Positions 16,477 through 24,778 of a DNA stretch of 40,745 nucleotides are shown here, in pieces. A program made the position numbers and the translations under genes. Positions within the stretch are counted from its first letter, which is position 1. Each line of letters begins with the position of its first letter. Below the pieces are notes generated by a model that had not been told where the DNA came from, searched no databases, and saw only the letters and a program-made list of their open reading frames with translations. Source of the stretch: Alphaproteobacteria bacterium (GTDB lineage: Bacteria; Pseudomonadota; Alphaproteobacteria; SHVZ01); assembly GCA_016869375.1 (NCBI GenBank), contig VGEH01000024.1:1-40745 (forward strand). Reading direction: 5' to 3'.

Positions 16477-18312
16477 ATGAGCGCGCCCGGCCTGGCCGAA
16501 GCACTCGCGCACCACGCGCAGGGACGGCTCGCCGATGCAGTGCGCATCTATCAGGCGATTCTCGCGCGCTCACCCGGCAACGCCGACGCGATGGCGGGGC
16601 TCGGCGTCGCCGCCCTCGACGGCGGCCGACCCGAAGTCGCGCGCCCGCTCCTGACCGAAGCCTCGCGCCGAAAGCCCGCCGACGCCGCGATCCACAGCAA
16701 TCTTGGCAATGCCGCCAAGGCACTCGGGGACGAGGCGATGGCGAAGGGATCCTATCGCCGCGCCGTCGCCCTCGAGCCGGGACGGCCTGAGCTGATCGTC
16801 AACCTCGCCGGCGGGCTCGACGGTGTGGAAGCGACCCGATGGGCCGAACGCAGCACCCGGCTGTCGCGCAACGATCCCGACGCGTGGTTCGTGTTAGCCC
16901 AGGCGGCCGCCGATACGGGCCGCCTCGGCACGGCAATTGGCGTGCTTGCACGCAGCCTCGCCCTCGCCCCCGCTCGTGCCTCGGCGTGGTTCAATCGCGC
17001 CAACGCGCTGCGCGATCTCGGCGAGGTCGAGCTCGCGCTCTCGCACTATCGGCGGGCCATCGCGGTCGAACCCGACAATGACGGCGCGGCGTCCAATCTG
17101 CTGTTCGCGCTCTCCTTCGTCGCCGACGACAGGATCATTCATGCCGCCAACCGCGCCTGGGGCCGGCGTGTCGAGGCTGCAGCATCGCAGGCCGCCCCTT
17201 TCGACAACGATCGAGACCCTGAGCGCCGGCTCACGGTCGGCTATTTGTCGCCGGACTTCCGCAAGCACCAGTTCCTGATGCAGCTCCGGCCGCTGCTCGA
17301 GAACCAAGATCGGTCGCGCGTGAGGCCGATCGCCTATGCCGATGTGGCGCGGCCAGACGCGGAGACCGAGCGGCTGAAGCCGCTCTTCGATGCGTGGCGA
17401 CCCATACACGGCGTCGACGACGATGCGCTCGACCGGCAGGTCCGCGCCGACAAGGTCGATGTGCTGGTCTGCGTCACCGGCTATCTCGCGACCTATCGCC
17501 GTCGCTTCGTGCCGCGAAAGGCGCCGATGCAGATCGCCGCGATCAACCAGGTCTCGAGTCCCGGCCTGGAAGCATTCGACGCGCGCATCACCGATCGCTG
17601 GCTCGATCCGCCCGAGTTCGGAGACCCAGGCCCGGAGCGGCTCATCCGCCTCGGTGCCGGCTTTGCGGTCTTCTGGCCGCCGGCCGAGGCGCCCGCCTTA
17701 TCCGAAGCCCCGTCGGCTACCAGCGGGTACGTCACCTTCGGCTGCTTCAACAACCTCGCGAAGCTGACCGACGACGCGCTCGCCCTCTTCCGTCGCGTGC
17801 TCGAGGCAGTACCGCGAAGCCGCCTCTACCTGAAGGCGATGGCGCTCTCCGACGACGAGCCGCGGGAACGGTTCCTCGGGCGGGCGCGGCGCGCCGGGCT
17901 AGACCTGGCCCGCATCGATCTCCAGGGCCGTGTTCCCGGCGACACGGCAAATCTTGCCGCCCTGGCCCGCGCCGACATTGCTCTCGACCCGATCCCCTTT
18001 TGCGGCGGGCTGTCCTCGGCCGATGCGCTATGGATGGGCGTCCCCCTGGTCACGATGGCGGGCTCAAGCCTCGTCGGGCGGATCGGCGCCTCGATGCTGG
18101 CCCGTGCGGGACTCGCTGATTTCATTGCCAAATCAGGGGAGGAATACGTCGCGATAGCGACTCGGCTGGCAGCCGATCCGGCGCGGCTGGCGGCACTGCG
18201 CGCCGGAATGCGAAGCCGCCTGGACAAAGCCTCGGTCTCCAACGGCCGGATTTTTGCATCGGAGATGGAACAGGCCTACCGTGGCCTTTGGCGCCAATGG
18301 TGCGGGAGGTAG
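16477..18312 (+). CDS. TPR/SPINDLY-type (GT41) glycosyltransferase paralogue 1, 611 aa
   Basis: Cytoplasmic O-GlcNAc-transferase-like protein: TPR repeats bind the target protein and the C-terminal GT-B domain transfers a sugar from UDP-sugar to Ser/Thr. TPR units are seen from residue 5 to about 210. The catalytic part starts at RLTVGYLSPDFRKH with His264, the equivalent of human OGT His498; Lys429 in FGCFNNLAK matches OGT Lys842. The nucleotide-binding motif is DPIPFCGGLSS (504-514) instead of the usual DPFPFNGSTT, a variation shared in part with paralogue 8. It is the only family member on the plus strand, 99 bases before the DUF1217/flagellin-like gene, which makes that protein or flagellin a plausible substrate (inference). 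A GGGAG lies rather far from the ATG. Confidence 0.88.
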   Translation: MSAPGLAEALAHHAQGRLADAVRIYQAILARSPGNADAMAGLGVAALDGGRPEVARPLLTEASRRKPADAAIHSNLGNAAKALGDEAMAKGSYRRAVALEPGRPELIVNLAGGLDGVEATRWAERSTRLSRNDPDAWFVLAQAAADTGRLGTAIGVLARSLALAPARASAWFNRANALRDLGEVELALSHYRRAIAVEPDNDGAASNLLFALSFVADDRIIHAANRAWGRRVEAAASQAAPFDNDRDPERRLTVGYLSPDFRKHQFLMQLRPLLENQDRSRVRPIAYADVARPDAETERLKPLFDAWRPIHGVDDDALDRQVRADKVDVLVCVTGYLATYRRRFVPRKAPMQIAAINQVSSPGLEAFDARITDRWLDPPEFGDPGPERLIRLGAGFAVFWPPAEAPALSEAPSATSGYVTFGCFNNLAKLTDDALALFRRVLEAVPRSRLYLKAMALSDDEPRERFLGRARRAGLDLARIDLQGRVPGDTANLAALARADIALDPIPFCGGLSSADALWMGVPLVTMAGSSLVGRIGASMLARAGLADFIAKSGEEYVAIATRLAADPARLAALRAGMRSRLDKASVSNGRIFASEMEQAYRGLWRQWCGR

Positions 18313-18316
18313 ACGG

Positions 18317-18333
18317 TTGGCTGGAGGTCGGCT
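18317..18333 (+). promoter_or_regulatory. Weak sigma-54-like promoter before the DUF1217 gene
   Basis: TTGGCTGGAGGTCGGCT keeps the -24 TTGGC and has GC exactly 12 bases after GG, as sigma-54 requires, but the -12 TTGC is reduced to CGGC. If used, transcription would start near 18344 and the message would carry the stem-loops at 18354-18390. Support comes mainly from the much better site before fliK. Confidence 0.3.
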
Positions 18334-18353
18334 AGACTCGAAGTGCATATTTA

Positions 18354-18390
18354 GGCCGCGAATGGCGGCCGCCTTCGTTTCGAGGCCGCC
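18354..18390 (+). promoter_or_regulatory. Two mutually exclusive stem-loops in the 5' leader of the DUF1217 gene
   Basis: Stem A: GGCCGC (18354-18359) with GCGGCC (18365-18370). Stem B: GGCGGCC (18364-18370) with GGCCGCC (18384-18390). Both use 18365-18370, so only one can form at a time. They end seven bases before a strong ribosome-binding site. This is the geometry of a leader switch or of a protein-bound leader; no ligand or protein can be named. Confidence 0.4.
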
Positions 18391-18396
18391 CTCTAG

Positions 18397-18406
18397 AAAG
18401 GAGGTG
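18397..18406 (+). promoter_or_regulatory. Consensus ribosome-binding site fixing a GTG start
   Basis: AAAGGAGGTG is a near-complete anti-16S match, with GGAGG seven bases before the GTG at 18412. It is the strongest ribosome-binding site in the window, settles the start of the 780-residue protein and suggests abundant synthesis. Confidence 0.85.
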
Positions 18407-18411
18407 CATCC

Positions 18412-20754
18412 GTGACCGGTGCCATTCCCCAGACGAATGCGCTCAGCGCGTATCTAGCGCTGGACAAGAACCGCGACCTCTATTTCAACCGTTTCAAGAA
18501 CTCCGAGACGGTCAAGAAGGACATCGCCTACTTCCAGAAGAAGGTCGGCCAGATCAACAGCATTGACGAGTTCGTCAACGATCCGAAGCTCCTTGCCTTC
18601 GCCGCGACCGCCTTCAACCTCGAGAACGACCTCAAATATCCGGCGCGCCTGAAGAAGGTCCTCAAGGAGAGCCTCTCCGACCAGGACGCTCTCGCCAACC
18701 GGCTGATCGACCCTCGTTACAAGGAGATGGCGAAGTTCTTCCAGTTCGGCGAGCTCGGCCTCACCAAGGTCAAGGTGAGCGTCAGCCAGAACGAGCTGAT
18801 CGGCAAATACCAGACGGCGGCCTTCGAACGGTCTCAGGGCCAGGTCAATCCGGCGCTCCGCGATGCGCTCTACTTCGAGCGCAATGCCAGCAAGATCAAG
18901 ACCGGCTACGACATCCTCGGCGACAACGTTCTGCGCGCGATCGTCACGTACGCCCTCGACTTGCCGCCGCAGATCGCTGTGCAGTCGGTCGAGAAGCAGA
19001 AGGCCTTGATCGAATCCAAGCTCGATCTCAAGAAATTCCAGAATGTCCAGGCGACGGCCGCATCGAAGAGGCTCTCCGACGCCAACGACGACCTGAAGCG
19101 GCTCGAACCGCTGACCAAGGCGGTGGACAAGGCCCAGGAGCAGGTGACGGAGATCGTCAAGCGCCTGGAAGCGCTTCGCGCCAGCTACGACCGGCTAGCC
19201 AACGAGACCAGCCCGACTGGCCCCTACGCGGCGGAAATCCCCACCCAGACGACGGCGGCTCATGGCGTCGGCCGGCAGCAGGGCCTGATCGGCGCGGCTG
19301 GCACGGCGGTCTCCTCCCTTAGCGACATCCAGTCGTCCCTTGCCAGCTACATTCAGGAGGCGCTCGATCCGTCGACGACGCCAGCGCGCATCACCGAGCT
19401 GAAGACGCTGTTCCAGGACGCGGTCGACGCGGCGACGGAGCGAGTGAACGACGCCAAGTTCGGTGCGGAAAGCATCCTCGACGGCACGCTGACGGGCACG
19501 ATCACCGTCACCACGCAGTCGAGCGGACAGGGCATCACCATCCGCACGCATGACGTCAACAACGGCGTGCTCGACAACCTCGCGGCCGCCAACGCCGCGT
19601 TCCAGGCCGACAATTTCGGCGCCGCCAGTACCTCGCAGCAGGCTTCGGCCAGCGCGCTTTCGAGCGTCAAGATTCAGATAGACCAGGACACGCAGATCCT
19701 CAATTCGGGCATAGCGGCGGTGCCGGTATGGGTCCCGACCCTCGATACCGCCAACATCTACACGGCCCAGCAGACGGTGAAGTCGGCGCAGAATGCGACC
19801 GGCGTCGCCATGGGTCTCGTCAACCAGATCCGCGGACTCGCGGCGCAGGCCGCCGATGTGGGCATTACGCCGGCCGAGCGGACGACGCTCAATGACCAAT
19901 ACCTCGTGCTCCGCGACCAGCTCCGCGACGCGATCGCCAACGGCGCCTACTCCGGCAATAGCCTGCTCGACGGCTCTACCGTGAGCATCGGTGGCGGCGC
20001 CGGCGCCAATGAGGTCGTCATCGACGGCGGCGGCAGCGTCCTCGCGATCGGCGGCAACAACATTCAGCGCTTCGCGGACGACACCGCCCCGCCGGCGGAA
20101 AGCCTCTACAATCTGGACCTCACCTCGGCGGTGAGCGCCCAGTCGGTGGTCGATAGCATCGATACCGATATCAATCCGGAGCTCGGACGCACGATGCGTA
20201 TCCTCGCTCCGTACAACGGTGTCTTCACTCTGGAAGCGGAGACCTTCGATCGGCGTGGCAAGCTCGACGCCGAGTATCGCGACATCGTCGAGGAGATGGA
20301 CGCGCTGATCAAGGGGGCGGCGTCCGACAAGGTCAATCTTCTCGAGTCGATCGCAAGCGATCTCACCATACGCTCGCTCATCACCGGCGGGGCCGTGACC
20401 GCGCATGCGCAGACCTCGTTCCGCAGCTTCGTCGAGACCGGCCTGTCGGGCGGAGCCGACATCCTGCTGACCGACTTCGCCGGCGCTCGTCGCGCTCTCG
20501 ACGACGCTGCATTCTTCGCCCGGCGCTTCCAGAGCAATCTCAAGACCGACCAGACCGTCTTCACCAACCTGAAGGCACAGGTCAATCAGGCGAAGCAGGA
20601 TGCGGAAGCGGCGCAGGCTAATACGCCGACAGACAATGCCTTCATCGACAAGTTCATCCAGCGCTACCTTCTGAAGAAGGACGCGGAGGCGAATAGCGGG
20701 CTTCTCGGCGGCGGCGGAGGCCGCAACGCCTACGTCCTGAGCCTACTGACCTAG
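18412..20754 (+). CDS. DUF1217 flagellar protein with a large flagellin-like insertion, 780 aa
   Basis: The N-terminal 210 residues fit DUF1217, a family tied to flagellar clusters of alphaproteobacteria: KNSETVKKDIAYF, DEFVNDPKLLAFAATAFNLE, DALYFERNAS, YDILGDNVLRAIVTYAL, EKQKALIESKLDL. The usual closing helix of that domain (DNAFIDKFIQRYLLKKD, 741-757) comes only at the far end. About 535 residues lie between. They hold a coiled coil (220-265) and two modules ending in SILDG (354-358) and SLLDG (517-521); the second, NQIRGLAAQAADVG onward, reads like a flagellin N-terminal helix pair. No signal peptide is present, as expected for an axial protein exported by the flagellar type III system. 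The C-terminus is Gly-rich. Function is probably structural or assembly-related; it is also a candidate glycosylation target. The stop overlaps that of paralogue 2. Confidence 0.82.
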   Translation: MTGAIPQTNALSAYLALDKNRDLYFNRFKNSETVKKDIAYFQKKVGQINSIDEFVNDPKLLAFAATAFNLENDLKYPARLKKVLKESLSDQDALANRLIDPRYKEMAKFFQFGELGLTKVKVSVSQNELIGKYQTAAFERSQGQVNPALRDALYFERNASKIKTGYDILGDNVLRAIVTYALDLPPQIAVQSVEKQKALIESKLDLKKFQNVQATAASKRLSDANDDLKRLEPLTKAVDKAQEQVTEIVKRLEALRASYDRLANETSPTGPYAAEIPTQTTAAHGVGRQQGLIGAAGTAVSSLSDIQSSLASYIQEALDPSTTPARITELKTLFQDAVDAATERVNDAKFGAESILDGTLTGTITVTTQSSGQGITIRTHDVNNGVLDNLAAANAAFQADNFGAASTSQQASASALSSVKIQIDQDTQILNSGIAAVPVWVPTLDTANIYTAQQTVKSAQNATGVAMGLVNQIRGLAAQAADVGITPAERTTLNDQYLVLRDQLRDAIANGAYSGNSLLDGSTVSIGGGAGANEVVIDGGGSVLAIGGNNIQRFADDTAPPAESLYNLDLTSAVSAQSVVDSIDTDINPELGRTMRILAPYNGVFTLEAETFDRRGKLDAEYRDIVEEMDALIKGAASDKVNLLESIASDLTIRSLITGGAVTAHAQTSFRSFVETGLSGGADILLTDFAGARRALDDAAFFARRFQSNLKTDQTVFTNLKAQVNQAKQDAEAAQANTPTDNAFIDKFIQRYLLKKDAEANSGLLGGGGGRNAYVLSLLT

Positions 20755-22853
20755 CCCGCCATCCCGCGGAGCGCGGTCTCGAAGCCTCTCGTATATCCGG
20801 GTGCGTCGCAGAGAGGCGATGCCTGCAGCCTTGCCCGGAGCGAACGACGCAGGCCGGCGAGCCTCGCCCTGTCTTCGGCGAGCGTCACAGCCTTGGCGAC
20901 GTAGCTCTCCTCGTCGGTCGCGACGAGCTCATCAAGGCCGAGCGCCGTGAGCACGCTGGCACCGACCCGGCCGACGAAGCGCTCTCCCGCCAGCGTCACC
21001 ACCGGCACCCCCATCCACAAGGCCTCGAAGCTCGTCGTCGAGCCGTTGAACGGAAACGGATCCAGCGCGACGTCCGCCTCGTTCAGCAACGCGAGCTGGT
21101 CGGATCGCCGAAGATCGCGACCGCGAAAGTCGAGCCGGTCGCCGGCGACGCCATTCGCCTCGAACATCCCGACATAGCGGGCGCGCACGGCAGGATCGGC
21201 GAACCAGTCGACATATTTCAGCAGGAGTCTCGAGCGAGGGACGTCGGCGAGCACGCGCGACCACAGCCGCACAACCTCGACCGTCAGCTTCGCCGGGTTG
21301 TTGCACGACACGAACGTCACCCAGCCCCTCTCCTCGCTCGGCAGCGCCCTAACCTCCGGCGCCTCCTCCGGCGGACGATGCAGATAAAAGCAAGGCAACC
21401 GCCACAGCTTCTCCGTGAACCGCTCCCGCGTGCCTTCCGGATGCAGAACACCGTCCGTCACCCACCAGTCCATCGACGTCAGACCCGAGGTCGTCAGGTC
21501 GTGGAAGCTGACCTGCACCGGCGCCCCTCCCCACGCCGCAACCAGCGGACGGTTCCTCGCCGTGTGCCCCGCCAGCACCACCAGGACGTCGACGCCGTCG
21601 CGTCGCATCCGCTCGGCCACCTCCTCGTCGCTCAGCCCCACCGTCGAGGTCCAGCCATCGGCATCCGCGCGGAATCGCTCCGTCGTCGCGTCACCTCGCG
21701 TCACCTCGGCATAGGCATGCAGCGACACCTCGCGATGGTGCTCGAAGAGCCCCAACACGTTCCGGCCCACCGGGTGATCCCGCAGATCTCCCGACAGAAC
21801 GCCCACCTTCAGCCGGCCAGAAACCGACCGACGCCCAGGCTTCGATCGGCCTCGCGGAGCGTAACGCCTAGCCCATTCGGTCGCAGCGCGATGCAGGCTC
21901 TTCGCCGTGGTGTCCGCATCGTAGCAGAGACAAAAGAGAAGATTGCTCGCCCAGCCTGCGGCGTCTCCCGCTTCGCCGCTCCGGCGATAGGCGGCAATCG
22001 CCGCCTTCACCTCGCCCAGGCCCTGCAGCGCATCGCCGAGATTGTTCCAGGCTTCGGCGCTCGAAGCGCAGGCCAACGAACGTCTCGCCGACGCCGCGGC
22101 GAAACCGATCCAGCCCATGCGCTTCGCCGTGACCGACGCATTCGAGAGCATGAACGCACCCGATGGCGCAAAGGCGATCGAGCGTCGCATCCAGCGCACG
22201 GCGTCGAGCATCCGGCCGGCGTCATAGGCTGCCAGCGAGAGATTCGCCAGGCCATCGGCTTCGCGCCCGCAATCGCGCGCGCGCTGATAGGCCCGGGTGG
22301 CCGTATCGACATCGCCGCGAAAGCGTCTTTCGTTCCCCAGATTGAGGTGGCATCCGGCGTCGCCGGGGTCGAGTGCAACCGCACGTCGGAGATGATGAAG
22401 CGCGTTCGCGAGTGCCCCCAAATTGCTGATCATCGCCGGGTGTGCCGGGTTCAAGGCGACCGCGCGCGCCATGTGCCTGGGCGAGCCCTCGACAAGACCC
22501 AGGTTGCAATGAGCATCCGTCGCGGCGGGAGCGGCCGTCAGCACGCGTCGATAGGCGCGCCCCGCCTCGGCTAGGCGTCCAAGATGATGAAGCGCCACCC
22601 CAGCCTGCAATAGCGGTTGAACGTTCGCCGGCTGCAGACGCGTCGCCGTTTCCAGATGCGTGATCGCCTCGGCCCCCCGGCCCAGACGTACCAGCAGCGA
22701 GCCGACGAAGTGATGGGTGCGGGCATCACCGGGCCGGCGGCGCAAGACCGCCCGTCCCGCGGCAAGCGCATCGTCGGAGCGGCCCGCCGCGTGCAGCGCC
22801 AGGGCCTCGGCTAATGGATCGGCATTCACGCCCGGCTGCACCAGTCTCTCCAT
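20751..22853 (-). CDS. TPR/SPINDLY-type (GT41) glycosyltransferase paralogue 2, 700 aa
   Basis: Last gene of the minus-strand array. A TPR superhelix of some eight units fills residues 10-310; several are irregular. The catalytic domain begins RLKVGVLSGDLRDH with His360 in the OGT His498 position; Lys522 in CNNPAK corresponds to OGT Lys842. The UDP-binding DPFPFNGSTTSFEALWMG motif is canonical. PVQVSFHDLTTSG groups it with paralogues 3 and 4, its direct neighbours. Its ATG lies 28 bases inside the end of paralogue 3, so translation is coupled. The C-terminus is slightly short, lacking the LWRDWC tail of the others. Donor sugar and target protein are unknown. Confidence 0.9.
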   Translation of the reverse strand: MERLVQPGVNADPLAEALALHAAGRSDDALAAGRAVLRRRPGDARTHHFVGSLLVRLGRGAEAITHLETATRLQPANVQPLLQAGVALHHLGRLAEAGRAYRRVLTAAPAATDAHCNLGLVEGSPRHMARAVALNPAHPAMISNLGALANALHHLRRAVALDPGDAGCHLNLGNERRFRGDVDTATRAYQRARDCGREADGLANLSLAAYDAGRMLDAVRWMRRSIAFAPSGAFMLSNASVTAKRMGWIGFAAASARRSLACASSAEAWNNLGDALQGLGEVKAAIAAYRRSGEAGDAAGWASNLLFCLCYDADTTAKSLHRAATEWARRYAPRGRSKPGRRSVSGRLKVGVLSGDLRDHPVGRNVLGLFEHHREVSLHAYAEVTRGDATTERFRADADGWTSTVGLSDEEVAERMRRDGVDVLVVLAGHTARNRPLVAAWGGAPVQVSFHDLTTSGLTSMDWWVTDGVLHPEGTRERFTEKLWRLPCFYLHRPPEEAPEVRALPSEERGWVTFVSCNNPAKLTVEVVRLWSRVLADVPRSRLLLKYVDWFADPAVRARYVGMFEANGVAGDRLDFRGRDLRRSDQLALLNEADVALDPFPFNGSTTSFEALWMGVPVVTLAGERFVGRVGASVLTALGLDELVATDEESYVAKAVTLAEDRARLAGLRRSLRARLQASPLCDAPGYTRGFETALRGMAG

Positions 22854-24778
22854 AGGCCTCGATAGGCCGCTTCGACCGATCGCGCGTAGTCATCGGGCCG
22901 GCAGATCCGCGACGCCGCGACGCGGGCTCGCAGCTCTCCTCTCAGCCGGAAGAGGCGGGCGCGATCGCCAGCCAGCGCGACCGCCAGCCCAACATAGCCG
23001 GCAACATCGGGGGCGACCATGTCATCGAGCCCGATCTGCGCAAGAAGACTCGCGCCGACCCTACCGACGAAACGATCGCCGGCCAGCGTCACTACGGGCA
23101 CTCCCATCCACAGCGCCTCGAAGCTTGTCGTCGACCCGTTGAACGGAAACGGATCGAGAGCGATATCGACACGGTTCCAGAGGGCGAGTTGCTCGGCACG
23201 TCCGACGTCGCCCGAAAGGAAGTCGACCCGGTCGCCGAGCCTATGCCGGATCGGCGCCTGAACGAGCGGGCTCGCGAAACGATTCTTGTACTTGAGGAGC
23301 AGGCGGGCGCCTGGAACCGCATCGAGGATTCCCGCCCAGACATCGAGCACATCCCTGCCGAGCTTCAGCGGGTTATTGAAGGAACCGAAAGTGACTGGCC
23401 GGTCCGGCATGCGCGCCTCGGACGAAGGCGCCTCCGCCGGTGGACGATGCAGATAGAAGCAAGGCAGTCGGACCAGCTTCTCGACGAAACCCTCCACGGT
23501 ATCGTCCGGATGCATCACCGGATCGGTCAGCCAAGCATCGATGGCCGCGACACCGGAGGTCGATACGTCGTGGAAGCTCACCTGGACCGGAGCCGGACCC
23601 AGGCCGGCGACTGCCAGCGGATTGGCGCCCGCGTGTCCGGCAAGGACCACCAGGATGTCGACGCGGTCGCGCCTGATCCGCTCAGCGATCTCTGCCGTCG
23701 TCAGACCGGCAATCTCGCGCCAATGATCGACGGCGGCGGCGATCCTGTCCGTTACCGCATCCGCCGGCGCTGCCGCGCTGTAGGCAAGAACCTCGTAGCC
23801 GTTGCGATCGTGGCAGCGAAGCAGATCCTCGACATTGTAGGCAATCGGATGCTGTCTCAGATCGGCCGAGAGATAGCCGATGCGAAGACGCCGGTCGGGA
23901 TCTCGCGGATTCTCGAATGAGAGAGAGGTTCGCGGCGGCGCGTGACGCTCTCCCCATCTCTTCGCTTCGCGGAAGCGACGACCATCGGGGTCCGGCGCAT
24001 AGGCGAGCGCGAAGATCAGGTTGCTGTGCGCTACCATGTCGTCGGGAACCAGCGCCAGAGTCCGGCGGAGCGCCGCCACGACCTCGCCAAGGTCCGGCGT
24101 CGCGCCGGCTAGATTGTTCCAGGTTCCGCGAAAGGACGGCTGGAGCGCGAGCGAGCGTCGTATCGCCGTGAGCGACGCCTCGATCTTCCCGGCCAGGGAC
24201 TCGGCGAGGCCGAGACTGCCGAGCGCAGCCCAAGGAGCCAATGAGAGGCCGCCTGCTCGCATGAGAAGCTGTCGAGCGTCGTCGATCTCCCCGATCGACG
24301 CCAGCATCTCACCGAGATTGACCATGGCTTCGTAGTGGCCGGGATCGGCAGCGAGCGCGCTGCGTCCGGAACGCCTTGCTTCGGAGACGCGGCCGGCCGA
24401 CTTCTCCAGCAGAAGCAGGTTGTTCAAGGCGGGCGCCAGAAGCGGATCGCGGCGGAGCGACTCGCGATAGGCGGCGACTGCCTCGGCTCGGCGACCCAGC
24501 CGCTCTTCCATGACGCCGAGATTGAAGGGAGACGCGGCGTCGTTGGAGAGAAGGTCCGTTGCCCGTCGAAAGGCAAGGGCAGCCGCTTCCGCGTTGCCAT
24601 CGGCCAATCGCGCATTGCCGCGCTCGACCTGGATCGCGCCGACCGCCGGCAGCAAGCTTTGATCGGCCGCGGCGGCGCGTTCGAGCAAAGACGCGGCCTC
24701 GTCGATCTGGCCTGCCTGCCGCCTAAGCAGCGCCGCTTGGACCAGTTCGGTCACTGTCGGCGGCATCGATCGATCCAT
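22826..24778 (-). CDS. TPR/SPINDLY-type (GT41) glycosyltransferase paralogue 3, 650 aa
   Basis: TPR units lie at about residues 10-260, then a GT41 catalytic domain: RLRIGYLSADLRQH with His310, PVQVSFHDVSTSG, Lys472 in FNNPLK and a canonical DPFPFNGSTTSFEALWMG. The tail ends YRGLWRDWCSRA. The start is either ATG 24778, overlapping paralogue 4 by 28 bases, or Met5 (24766), overlapping by 16; the first repeat begins after either. The close likeness of its catalytic half to paralogues 2 and 4 suggests that this trio arose by tandem duplication, while the TPR parts differ much more, as expected if each binds a different protein or site. Confidence 0.9.
   Translation of the reverse strand: MDRSMPPTVTELVQAALLRRQAGQIDEAASLLERAAAADQSLLPAVGAIQVERGNARLADGNAEAAALAFRRATDLLSNDAASPFNLGVMEERLGRRAEAVAAYRESLRRDPLLAPALNNLLLLEKSAGRVSEARRSGRSALAADPGHYEAMVNLGEMLASIGEIDDARQLLMRAGGLSLAPWAALGSLGLAESLAGKIEASLTAIRRSLALQPSFRGTWNNLAGATPDLGEVVAALRRTLALVPDDMVAHSNLIFALAYAPDPDGRRFREAKRWGERHAPPRTSLSFENPRDPDRRLRIGYLSADLRQHPIAYNVEDLLRCHDRNGYEVLAYSAAAPADAVTDRIAAAVDHWREIAGLTTAEIAERIRRDRVDILVVLAGHAGANPLAVAGLGPAPVQVSFHDVSTSGVAAIDAWLTDPVMHPDDTVEGFVEKLVRLPCFYLHRPPAEAPSSEARMPDRPVTFGSFNNPLKLGRDVLDVWAGILDAVPGARLLLKYKNRFASPLVQAPIRHRLGDRVDFLSGDVGRAEQLALWNRVDIALDPFPFNGSTTSFEALWMGVPVVTLAGDRFVGRVGASLLAQIGLDDMVAPDVAGYVGLAVALAGDRARLFRLRGELRARVAASRICRPDDYARSVEAAYRGLWRDWCSRA

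Noticed and set aside
16319-16723. N-terminal extension of the ModE-type gene to 250 codons
   Set aside because: The extension overlaps paralogue 1 in antisense and has no domain. The standard N-terminus and ribosome-binding site are at 16318.
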